NCBI GenBank assembly: GCA_002316215.1
Contig: DCDB01000209.1
Location: 1-11,683, forward strand
Direction of reading: 5' to 3'
DNA length: 11,683 bases
From: Lachnospiraceae bacterium UBA1066
GTDB lineage: Bacteria; Bacillota; Clostridia; Lachnospirales; Lachnospiraceae
In this document: positions 1 to 6,179 of the stretch, piece after piece
Layout: every line of letters begins with the position of its first letter
How positions within the stretch are numbered: position 1 is the first letter of the stretch
Notes under the pieces: model-generated
What the model was told of the DNA's origin: nothing
Databases searched by the model: none
The model's input: only the letters and a program-made list of their open reading frames with translations
Translations under genes and position numbers: made by a program

Positions 1-1
1 A

Positions 2-952
2 AAACTCTCAGAAGATATTTTTTCATATATTAAAAGAGAGTACTATACAGCTTCCGGGCGCTGTGCGATTAAGACGCAGACAGCACTTCTGCTTACGCTC
101 AAATATCATCTTTCGGATAATGAGGATCTGGTCCGGAAGATGCTTCGAAAGCTTTTCAAAGATGCAGGGGATAAGCTGAAGACAGGCTTCATTGGAACGC
201 CGATCCTGTGCGACGTTCTTACGGAAAACGGGATGGGAGATCTTGCCTGGAAACTGCTTTTAAATGAAGACTACCCCGGATGGCTTCACGAGATTTCTCT
301 GGGCGCGACAACGATCTGGGAAAGATGGAACAGTGTGCTTGATGACGGAAGCATTTCCAGCACGGGCATGAACAGCCTGAATCATTATTCTTATGGCTCC
401 GTTACGGAATGGATTTTCCGTTATGCAGCGGGAATCTGTCCGGACACTTCCGTTCCGGGATTTCGAAAAGTGGACTTTGTACCGATGCTGAACTGGAAGA
501 CAGGCTTTGTAGATGCGGAATATGATTCGCCGGCGGGCAGGTACCGGCTTTCCTGGAAAATCAAAGATCCGACGCATGTGGAAATTAAAGTAAGCGTTCC
601 CTTTGGATGTACAGCGTCACTTGACCTTCCGAAAGCAAATCCGTCTGTTTTTGAACAAAAGGAAAATCCGATGCTGCAGAATGTAAAGAACGGTAAATGC
701 ATGCTCACGGCAGGGGAGTATTTCATTTCCTACAGGTCATCGGAACCTCTTAAGAAGATTTATACCATGGACACGCCGATTTCGGAAATTATGGATGATC
801 CGGATCTTCAGAAGAAAATCGAAAAGATTTTACCGATGGGCCAGGTCCCGGATATGTTCTGGAATTTGTCTTTCCATGATTTCGCCGACCGGTTCGGCAC
901 ACGTATAAGCAAAGAAGAACTTGAAGAGGTAGAATCCGTTTTAGCAAAATGA
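2..952 (+). CDS. alpha-L-rhamnosidase, GH78 family (C-terminal part, 5' end outside window)
   Basis: The reading frame is open from base 2, so the gene enters the window already in progress; an internal ATG at 140 is not the true start. About 316 codons are visible. They cover the end of the (alpha/alpha)6 catalytic barrel and the C-terminal beta-sandwich typical of GH78. Family landmarks in order are TGFIGTPIL, the GATTIWERW block (Glu codon at 320-322), SLNHYSYGSVTEWIF and a GxxPDTSVPGF block. In GH78 structures a Glu in the GATTxWE block is reported as the catalytic base (my recollection of the family), so this half of the active site is intact. The enzyme releases terminal alpha-L-rhamnose from plant glycosides or polysaccharides. 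No signal peptide can be judged because the N-terminus is missing. The next gene on the same strand is about 400 bp away, with hairpins between, so it is probably the last gene of its transcript. Confidence 0.93.
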   Translation, partial: KLSEDIFSYIKREYYTASGRCAIKTQTALLLTLKYHLSDNEDLVRKMLRKLFKDAGDKLKTGFIGTPILCDVLTENGMGDLAWKLLLNEDYPGWLHEISLGATTIWERWNSVLDDGSISSTGMNSLNHYSYGSVTEWIFRYAAGICPDTSVPGFRKVDFVPMLNWKTGFVDAEYDSPAGRYRLSWKIKDPTHVEIKVSVPFGCTASLDLPKANPSVFEQKENPMLQNVKNGKCMLTAGEYFISYRSSEPLKKIYTMDTPISEIMDDPDLQKKIEKILPMGQVPDMFWNLSFHDFADRFGTRISKEELEEVESVLAK

Positions 953-982
953 AGACTGCGGGAAACGCAAAGCGCTGAAACA

Positions 983-1018
983 ACCCGAAGCATTCGGGTA
1001 TCAAAAGGTACTTTTGAT
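983..1018 (+). other. two adjacent small hairpins after the rhamnosidase gene
   Basis: Thirty bases after the rhamnosidase stop lies a 7-bp stem (983-989 with 993-999, 3-base loop). It is followed at once by a second stem, ATCAAAA/TTTTGAT (about 1000-1006 with 1012-1018). The T-rich right arm of the second follows the GC-rich first, so the pair could act as a weak terminator, but the T-run is broken. This is inferred from sequence pairing only. Confidence 0.4.
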
Positions 1019-1046
1019 CTTTATATCAAAAATATAACTTAATAAG

Positions 1047-1104
1047 ATTATAACAGGATGCAGGTGCCGGAAAAACAGATCCGGCACCTGCATCCTGTTA
1101 TGAT
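1047..1104. repeat. long near-perfect inverted repeat (24-bp stem, 10-base loop)
   Basis: Bases 1051-1070 and 1081-1100 are exact reverse complements over 20 bp. Pairing continues outward to 1047/1104 with one G-T wobble. The loop is 1071-1080. A GC-rich core (GGTGCCGG/CCGGCACC) sits next to the loop and an AT-rich base lies outside. There is no T-run after the right arm (TGATGGCGG follows) and none on the opposite strand. A classical intrinsic terminator is therefore not clear, although the position between two transcription units fits a transcript-end or mRNA-stabilising hairpin. Being an almost perfect palindrome, it would form on either strand. Confidence 0.85.
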
Positions 1105-1199
1105 GGCGGAAATATAGAAATAGCAGAATATTGTATTCGTATTTTAATGGCTTCAGGATGGATTGCAGGAATTGCGGAACAATAGAGTTATTTCAGACA

Positions 1200-1290
1200 C
1201 CGCAGGGCAAGTACCGCAGGGCAGGTACCGCAGGGCAGGTACCGCAGGGCAAGTACCACAAGGCACGTATCGCTGGGCAGGTACCGCAGG
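1200..1290. repeat. 14-bp tandem repeat, about 6.5 copies
   Basis: The unit CCGCAGGGCAGGTA repeats head to tail: 1200-1213, 1214-1227, 1228-1241, 1242-1255, 1256-1269, 1270-1283 and a 7-base partial at 1284-1290. Copies 1-4 differ only at an A/G position; copies 5 and 6 carry 3-4 changes each. The array ends about 30 bp upstream of the -10 of the response-regulator promoter. Because 14 is not a multiple of three, all frames shift through it. The long open frame starting at TTG 1163 across the array is therefore a by-product of the repeat and not a real N-terminal extension of the regulator. Confidence 0.95.
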
Positions 1291-1319
1291 CATCAAAAGT
1301 CACTTATTCCCCTGCTTTG

Positions 1320-1330
1320 TATGTTATAAT
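1320..1330 (+). promoter_or_regulatory. extended -10 promoter of the response-regulator/kinase operon
   Basis: TATGTTATAAT contains a perfect TATAAT (1325-1330) preceded by TATGN, the Gram-positive extended -10 (TRTGN). No convincing -35 is visible at the right distance (1300-1308), as expected for extended -10 promoters. Transcription would begin near 1336-1338, giving a leader of only about 15 bases. It holds a GGAG ribosome site (1342-1345) six bases before the ATG at 1352. Confidence 0.75.
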
Positions 1331-1351
1331 GAAAAAAAAGCGGAGTCCGGT

Positions 1352-2038
1352 ATGAGTGAATATAAGATTTATTTAGTAGAAGATGACGAGGTCATTGCAG
1401 AGCATGTCGCAAGGCAGCTTGGCGGCTGGGATTATGATGTGAGCATAGCTTCTGACTTTGAACATGTTTTGGATGAATTTGTGAGGCTGTCGCCTCAGAT
1501 GGTGATTCTGGACATCGGCCTGCCGTTTTTTAACGGCTTTCACTGGTGTTCTGAAATCCGCAGGATTTCCAGGGTTCCGATCCTGTTCCTTTCCTCGGCA
1601 TCGGATGGGATGAACCAGGTTCTGGCCATGAATATGGGCGGAGACGACTTTGTATGCAAGCCGTTTGAGATGCCGGTTCTTGCGGCAAAGGTTCAGGCTC
1701 TTTTGAGGAGAACCTATGATTTTGGAGCACCCCAAAAGATACTGAAAGCCGGTGGGGCTGTCTTTAACCTTTCGGATGGAACCCTGCGCTTCGAAGGTCA
1801 GGAAATCAGCCTGACGAAAAACGAAATGAAAATGCTGCAGCTTCTTTTTGAAAATAAAGGCAGTGTCGTGACCCGGGATGCCCTGATGCAGCGGCTGTGG
1901 GACTCGGATGAATTTGTGGACGAGAATACCCTGACGGTCAATATGACGCGTCTGCGCAGAAAGCTCGCGGACATGGGAATCCACGACCTTATCCGGACCA
2001 GGAAAGGTCTGGGATATATTGCCGGAGAAAATCCATGA
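1352..2038 (+). CDS. BceR-like response regulator (OmpR/PhoB family)
   Basis: A 228-residue DNA-binding response regulator, the usual length for this family. The receiver domain spans residues 4-117, with acidic pair D11/D12, phospho-acceptor D54 (in VILDIGLP), switch residue S81 and conserved K103 in the KPF motif. A winged-helix output domain lies at about 148-225 (LTKNEMKML from residue 154, RLRRKL, GLGYI at 219-223). The ATG at 1352 was chosen over upstream in-frame starts because MSEYKIYLVEDDE is the canonical receiver start, GGAG lies six bases before it, and a strong promoter sits just upstream. Upstream starts would read through the 14-bp repeat array. Its stop overlaps the kinase start (ATGA), so the two are translationally coupled. 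The neighbouring Bce-type transporter makes it the likely activator of that transporter; the peptide antibiotic that triggers it is unknown. Confidence 0.95.
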   Translation: MSEYKIYLVEDDEVIAEHVARQLGGWDYDVSIASDFEHVLDEFVRLSPQMVILDIGLPFFNGFHWCSEIRRISRVPILFLSSASDGMNQVLAMNMGGDDFVCKPFEMPVLAAKVQALLRRTYDFGAPQKILKAGGAVFNLSDGTLRFEGQEISLTKNEMKMLQLLFENKGSVVTRDALMQRLWDSDEFVDENTLTVNMTRLRRKLADMGIHDLIRTRKGLGYIAGENP

Positions 2039-2109
2039 GTAAATCCGAGAGTAAATCCGAGAGTAAATCCGAGAGTAAATCCATGAACAGATGCATGAAT
2101 AAATCCACA
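2026..2109 (+). repeat. 12-bp tandem repeat at the regulator/kinase junction
   Basis: The unit AGTAAATCCGAG occurs three times exactly (2038-2049, 2050-2061, 2062-2073). Degenerate copies flank these at 2026-2037, 2074-2085, 2086-2097 and 2098-2109. The array begins inside the last codons of the regulator, spans the overlapping stop/start, and encodes an SKSE repeat at the N-terminus of the kinase. As 12 is a multiple of three, gain or loss of units keeps the kinase in frame. Confidence 0.93.
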
Positions 2110-3105
2110 TGCGGATTCAGGAAGAAAGCCGCAGTATTTTGGGGCGATTACAGGTTTTTGTTCCTTTTCTACCTTTCGGAAACTGCGTGCGCGGCCGTGA
2201 TCTTCACTTTGTATAGTCTTCCGGCAGAAGCGTTTTTCTATTTCTGGATTCTGACATCAGGAATATTTTTCATTCTTTTGATGTCTGCATTTTTACATAA
2301 CAGGGAAAAACGGAAAATGCTTCTTGAAATACTGGAGAATATCGAAGCGCAGTCCTGCGTTTTTCCGAAAGCTGACGGGGTAAATGAGAGGCTTTATCAG
2401 AAAATAGCGAAGAGTCTCCTTACAGGGCGTGAAAGCTATAAATCCGGGAGCCTTTACGCGAAGGAGGAAATGCTGGAATTCTGCACGATGTGGTCCCATC
2501 AGATGAAGACCCCGATTGCGGCAATGCAGCTTCTTCTGGATGAAGAAAAGCCGGATACGCCGGCGGTTAAGGCCGAGCTCCTGAAAATCAGTGATTACTC
2601 GGAAATGATTATGACCTATCTGCGCCTTGGCAGCGAGTCGACAGATTACATTTTCCGAAAGGTTTCTCTCGATGCTGTCGTCCGGGAAGAAATCCGCAAA
2701 TACTCTAGGCTTTTTATCCTGAAAAAAATACGTCTGGAGTTTACGGAGACCGGACGTCTGGTTATTACGGATGAAAAATGGCTTGGATTCGAGATCGGGC
2801 AGATTATTTCCAATGCCCTGAAGTACACAAAGAGGGGCGGAAATGTCCGGATCCGCAGTGAGGGGGAAAAACTGCTGATTGAAGATGACGGCATCGGGAT
2901 CCGGCCTGAGGATCTGCCGCGCATTTTTGAGAAGGGTTTTACCGGACATAACGGAAGAGAGGATAAAAAAGCAAGCGGTCTGGGCCTCTGGCTGTGCGGG
3001 CAGGTTTCAAAGAAAATCGGAAACAGTATCAGTATCCGCTCGGAAGCCGGAAACGGAACGACGGTTATCCTTTCCATATCCGACGGCCCTGCAGTGGTCG
3101 AATGA
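2035..3105 (+). CDS. BceS-like intramembrane-sensing histidine kinase
   Basis: A 356-residue sensor kinase with two transmembrane helices (about residues 41-61 and 66-87) joined by only a few extracytoplasmic residues and no sensor domain. This is the hallmark of Bce-type intramembrane-sensing kinases, which read the state of a partner ABC transporter instead of binding peptide themselves. The phospho-accepting H155 lies in SHQMKTPI, close to the HQxKTP motif of this group. The ATPase domain has N260 (IISNALKYT), D285 (DDGIGI) and GLGLWL from 315. The ATG at 2035 has GGAG seven bases upstream (2024-2027) and overlaps the regulator stop by four bases. ATGs at 2083 and 2095 are alternatives but lack a ribosome site. 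Oddity: residues 2-16 are a hydrophilic SKSE repeat encoded by a 12-bp tandem array, ahead of where I would expect conserved family sequence to begin (inference, no alignment made). Confidence 0.95.
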   Translation: MSKSESKSESKSESKSMNRCMNKSTCGFRKKAAVFWGDYRFLFLFYLSETACAAVIFTLYSLPAEAFFYFWILTSGIFFILLMSAFLHNREKRKMLLEILENIEAQSCVFPKADGVNERLYQKIAKSLLTGRESYKSGSLYAKEEMLEFCTMWSHQMKTPIAAMQLLLDEEKPDTPAVKAELLKISDYSEMIMTYLRLGSESTDYIFRKVSLDAVVREEIRKYSRLFILKKIRLEFTETGRLVITDEKWLGFEIGQIISNALKYTKRGGNVRIRSEGEKLLIEDDGIGIRPEDLPRIFEKGFTGHNGREDKKASGLGLWLCGQVSKKIGNSISIRSEAGNGTTVILSISDGPAVVE

Positions 3106-3195
3106 AAATTCGGAAAAAAGAAACGGGCAGAAGCCTGAAGACATGCAAAGAACAGGAATTGCAGGAAAGCCAGAAACCATGCAGAAGTAAGGAAC

Positions 3196-3230
3196 CTTAC
3201 AAAAATGTAAGACAGGAGGCCGGAATGTAA
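3196..3230 (+). promoter_or_regulatory. putative BceR-type operator plus downstream half-site
   Basis: CTTACAAAAATGTAAG (3196-3211) is a perfect 6-bp inverted repeat with a four-base spacer. It matches the TNACA-N4-TGTAA pattern I recall as the binding motif reported for BceR-like regulators in Firmicutes. The right half, AATGTAAG (3204-3211), recurs exactly at 3224-3231, 20 bp downstream and so on the same DNA face. A main site plus a secondary half-site has been described for Bacillus BceR-type promoters. It lies upstream of the transporter genes, the expected target. Confidence 0.7.
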
Positions 3231-3262
3231 GCCAAAACGATGGCTGAAGTTCCGGCTTTTTT
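3219..3262 (+). terminator. intrinsic terminator of the regulator/kinase operon
   Basis: GCCGGAA (3219-3225) pairs with TTCCGGC (3250-3256). Inside, AGCC and GGCT form a second short stem. A run of six T follows directly (3257-3262). It lies about 115 bases after the kinase stop. The left arm overlaps the putative regulator half-site, and the T-run touches the candidate -10 of the next promoter. Confidence 0.8.
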
Positions 3263-3269
3263 ATATACT
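3241..3269 (+). promoter_or_regulatory. candidate promoter of the ABC transporter operon
   Basis: TATACT (3264-3269) matches five of six -10 bases. The position 17 bp upstream (3241-3246, TGGCTG) is a poor -35, as expected for an activator-dependent promoter. The putative regulator sites lie just upstream, with the half-site ending about 10 bp before the -35 position. The predicted start near 3276 would leave a leader of about 130 bases containing the inverted repeat at 3357-3382. No better -10/-35 pair is evident nearer the gene. Confidence 0.45.
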
Positions 3270-3356
3270 ATGGTACAGCGCTGAAAGGCTGGCAGTTCTT
3301 TTGTCTGTGGAAATTTTTTTTGCCTCGGACGTGCAAAATATCAATGAAATCATTTT

Positions 3357-3382
3357 TTACAGGCAGGCGATTCGGCCTGTAA
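3357..3382 (+). promoter_or_regulatory. 8-bp inverted repeat in the transporter leader
   Basis: TTACAGGC (3357-3364) pairs exactly with GCCTGTAA (3375-3382) around a 10-base loop. It ends 10 bases before the GGGAGGAA ribosome site (3393-3400) of the ABC ATPase gene. The outer half-sites TTACA/TGTAA are the same as those of the operator at 3196-3211 but spaced by 16 bases. It could be an RNA hairpin or a second protein site; no T-run follows, so termination is unlikely. Confidence 0.6.
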
Positions 3383-3405
3383 GGTATTAACCGGGAGGAA
3401 GAATT

Positions 3406-4173
3406 ATGGCATTGCTGGAAGTCAGTCACTTACAAAAAATATATAAGACACGTTTTGGAGGCAGCCAGGTGGAGGCTCTGCACGATGTGAATTTTGCAGT
3501 TGAAAAAGGGGAATATGTGGCAATCATGGGTGAATCCGGTTCAGGAAAGACGACCCTTTTGAATATTCTGGCAGCACTGGACGTCCCGACTTCGGGAAAA
3601 GTCGTCTTAAGCGGAAGAAGTTTTGAAGAAATATCCGAGAGGGAACGTGCTGTTTTCCGCAGGGAACATTTAGGCTTTGTGTTTCAGGATTTTAACCTGC
3701 TGGATACGCTTTCGGTCAGGGATAACATTTATCTGCCGCTGGTTCTGGCGGGCAAAAATTACCGTGTAATGGAAAAGACGCTGTCTCCGGTCGCGGAAAA
3801 GCTGGGCATTACGAATATTCTTGAAAAGTTCCCGTATGAAATATCGGGAGGCCAGAAACAGAGAGCGGCTGCTGCGAGAGCGCTTATTACAAAACCGGAA
3901 ATCATCCTTGCGGATGAGCCGACCGGCGCTTTGGATTCAAAATCCTCAGACGCTCTTTTGCATATTTTTACGGAAATAAATCTCTCCGGCCAGACCATTT
4001 TAATGGTCACACATTCCGTGAAAGCAGCCAGTAGCGCGAACCGTATCCTGTTTCTTAAGGATGGAGAGGTGTACCACCAGATTTATCGCGGCAATGAGAC
4101 AAATGAAGGTCTTTTCGCAAAGATATCCGGCACGCTGACCATTCTTGCACAAGGCGGTGAGATTTATGCATGA
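3406..4173 (+). CDS. BceA-like ABC transporter ATP-binding protein
   Basis: A 255-residue ABC ATPase of the MacB/LolD/BceA branch. Walker A is GESGSGKTT with K48, the signature is ISGGQ at 146-150 followed by KQR, Walker B is IILADEP with D170/E171, and the switch His is H203 in VTHS. A Q-loop (VFQDFNLLD) is also present, so all catalytic elements are intact. It hydrolyses ATP at the cytoplasmic face to drive the adjacent permease. In Bce systems this frees lipid II-cycle intermediates from bound peptide antibiotics such as bacitracin, nisin-like lantibiotics or defensin-like peptides. Which of these applies here cannot be read from sequence. The ATG at 3406 has a strong GGGAGGAA site five bases upstream. 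Its 3' end overlaps the permease start by eight bases, indicating coupled translation. Confidence 0.95.
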   Translation: MALLEVSHLQKIYKTRFGGSQVEALHDVNFAVEKGEYVAIMGESGSGKTTLLNILAALDVPTSGKVVLSGRSFEEISERERAVFRREHLGFVFQDFNLLDTLSVRDNIYLPLVLAGKNYRVMEKTLSPVAEKLGITNILEKFPYEISGGQKQRAAAARALITKPEIILADEPTGALDSKSSDALLHIFTEINLSGQTILMVTHSVKAASSANRILFLKDGEVYHQIYRGNETNEGLFAKISGTLTILAQGGEIYA

Positions 4174-6145
4174 ACGTTTTTTTTATCCGAAGCTGGCTTT
4201 TACCGGCATGCTTCGGAATAAGAGGATTTTTCTTCCATATCTGCTTTCCGTGATCGTGATGGCCGGAATGTTCTATGTCCTTATGTTTATTTCAACGGAT
4301 AAGATGATCGGACAGATGCCGGGAAGCAGTCAGCTGACAATGCTGCTTTCATTCGGCTGTCTGCTTGTTGGATTCTTTTCATTTATCATCATGCTTTATA
4401 CGAACAGCTTTGTTATGAAAAACCGTCAGAAGGAACTGGGAGTATATTATATCCTCGGTATGGAAAAAAGGCATATTGCGTATCTTCTTTTCTTCGAAGG
4501 AATCTATATGGCGATTGCCGGTATCGCAGGAGGAATCCTGGCGGGCATTCTTTTCTCGAAGCTTGTACTGCTGTTTCTTCTGAAACTTATAAAGCTTCCG
4601 GTCGTTATGGGCTTTTCCGTAAGCGGAGCCGGGATTGCTGCGACAGCTTTTCTTTTTGCTGTTATTTTTATTTTTACTCTCATTTTAAATTTAGCCCGTA
4701 TCGGCAGAATGAAGCCGGTAGAGCTTCTTCACGGCGGGGAAAGCGGAGAGCGGGAGCCAAAATCAAAGATTTTTCTTGCGGTCGTCGGGACGGCCGCCCT
4801 GGTTTCCGGATATCTTATTGCAAATCTTATAGAAGATCCGGTGGCGGCGCTCGTGTATTTCCTGCTTGCGGTTTTTCTTGTAATTATCGGTACGGAACTG
4901 CTCTTTACTTCGGGTTCTGTTTCCGTCCTGAAAATGCTCCGGGCAAATAAAAAGTATTTCTATAAGCCTCAGCATTTTACAACGGTTTCCGGTATGCTCT
5001 ACCGCATGAAGCAGAATGCCGTCGGGCTTGCAAATATCTGTATTCTGTGCACAATGGTCCTTGTTGCCGTATCAACGACGCTTTCTATGTATGCCGGGGC
5101 AGAAGATTCTATCCGGGAGATGTTTCCTCATGACGTAAGCATCCGGATACTGTCGGGTGAAGGAGGTGAGGATACGGCAAAAAAGATCATTTCCATGGCT
5201 CAGTCGGACGCGGCAGCAGAGGGACAGGAAATTCTTGATCTTCAGTCCTATGATATGCTGTCATTTTACGGGACGCTCAACGGCGACAGCATTTCTGCTG
5301 AAAATTATTCAGGGACAGAGACTTTTACCGGAAGGGCGGTGACGGCGGCAGCGTACGAACAAATGACCGGTAAAAAAGCGGATCTTGCAGAAAATGAAGT
5401 TTTGAACATGGGAATGAACCAGAAGTTGCCGGCGGACTTTTCTTTTGCCGGCGGGCAGTATAAAGTAAAAGATAGATTTGACGGAATGCTTTTTGGCGGT
5501 GAATGGCTTTCTGCTGCGGAGAAGATACAGCTCTTCGTCGTAAAGGATGAATCTGTTCTAAGTAAGTGGGCAGAAGAGGTTACGAAAAGCGACAAAAGTG
5601 AGATGGTGGGACAGGAGACGGATATCACCTTTAACTTAAGCGGCGATGACAAGCAGCAGCTTGCTTTTGGTGATTCTTTGGAAAATAAAACGGATGACAG
5701 CCTGCATTATATTTACCGGACGAAGGCTGCCAATAAACAGGATTTCTACATTACCTATGGCGGCTTCCTTTTCCTTGGCATCTTCCTGGGTATCCTTTTC
5801 CTTGTCGTGACGGCAATGATTATCTATTACAAGCAGGTGTCGGAAGGCTATGATGACCGCAAGCGTTTTGAAATCATGCAGAAGGTGGGCATGAGCATGG
5901 AGGAGGTAAAGAGTACGGTAAAGGCACAGATCCTGACGGTCTTCTTCCTTCCGCTTATTGTAGCCGGTATCCATGTCTTCGGTGCCTTCCATATGATATC
6001 GAGAATGCTGCTTTTGTTCGGTATCTCAAATCTTTTGCTGTTCGCCGTATGCACGCTTGTAACGCTGGGTGTTTTCAGCTTGATTTATGCCCTGGTATAC
6101 TGGTCGACGGCAAAAACTTACTATAATATCGTAAGGAGAAATTGA
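4166..6145 (+). CDS. BceB-like ABC transporter permease (FtsX-fold)
   Basis: A 659-residue integral membrane protein with the Bce permease layout. Helices lie at about residues 21-43, 57-80, 104-135, 150-175, 200-220, 225-247 and 288-310. An extracellular domain of roughly 220 residues (about 311-528) follows, then helices at about 531-555, 585-610 and 615-645. The big loop between helices 7 and 8 is the part known in this family to set peptide specificity and to signal to the partner kinase. A typical early motif is MKNRQKELGVYYILGMEK; the matching C-terminal copy is RKRFEIMQKVGMSMEEV. The ATG at 4166 is chosen because HERFFYPKLAFTGMLRNKR is the expected cytoplasmic start and a GGTGAG site lies four bases upstream. 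A TTG at 4145 would overlap the ATPase gene further for no gain. It ends 34 bp before the convergent regulator gene, with no clear terminator in that gap. Confidence 0.94.
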   Translation: MHERFFYPKLAFTGMLRNKRIFLPYLLSVIVMAGMFYVLMFISTDKMIGQMPGSSQLTMLLSFGCLLVGFFSFIIMLYTNSFVMKNRQKELGVYYILGMEKRHIAYLLFFEGIYMAIAGIAGGILAGILFSKLVLLFLLKLIKLPVVMGFSVSGAGIAATAFLFAVIFIFTLILNLARIGRMKPVELLHGGESGEREPKSKIFLAVVGTAALVSGYLIANLIEDPVAALVYFLLAVFLVIIGTELLFTSGSVSVLKMLRANKKYFYKPQHFTTVSGMLYRMKQNAVGLANICILCTMVLVAVSTTLSMYAGAEDSIREMFPHDVSIRILSGEGGEDTAKKIISMAQSDAAAEGQEILDLQSYDMLSFYGTLNGDSISAENYSGTETFTGRAVTAAAYEQMTGKKADLAENEVLNMGMNQKLPADFSFAGGQYKVKDRFDGMLFGGEWLSAAEKIQLFVVKDESVLSKWAEEVTKSDKSEMVGQETDITFNLSGDDKQQLAFGDSLENKTDDSLHYIYRTKAANKQDFYITYGGFLFLGIFLGILFLVVTAMIIYYKQVSEGYDDRKRFEIMQKVGMSMEEVKSTVKAQILTVFFLPLIVAGIHVFGAFHMISRMLLLFGISNLLLFAVCTLVTLGVFSLIYALVYWSTAKTYYNIVRRN

Positions 6146-6179
6146 GTAAGAAACGTAACATTTTTTACAGAAGACGCTT

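Noticed and set aside
1131..1351. Open frames starting at 1131 and 1163 that cross the 14-bp repeat and, for 1163, extend the response regulator by 63 residues
   Set aside because: The repeat lacks stop codons in every frame, the real promoter (1325-1330) lies downstream of these starts, and the receiver domain begins normally at 1352.
1373..2110. Long minus-strand open frame opposite the response regulator with a Trp-Ile-Tyr-Ser repeat
   Set aside because: It mirrors the 12-bp repeat and codon bias of the regulator and kinase genes; no ribosome site or family motif.
3143..3190. Possible 15-codon peptide gene between kinase and transporter genes
   Set aside because: No ribosome site and no sign of coding constraint; it is the tail of an out-of-frame shadow of the kinase gene.
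6146..6179. Terminator between the permease gene and the convergent regulator gene
   Set aside because: Only 34 bases, T-rich in part but without a convincing stem; no terminator called.
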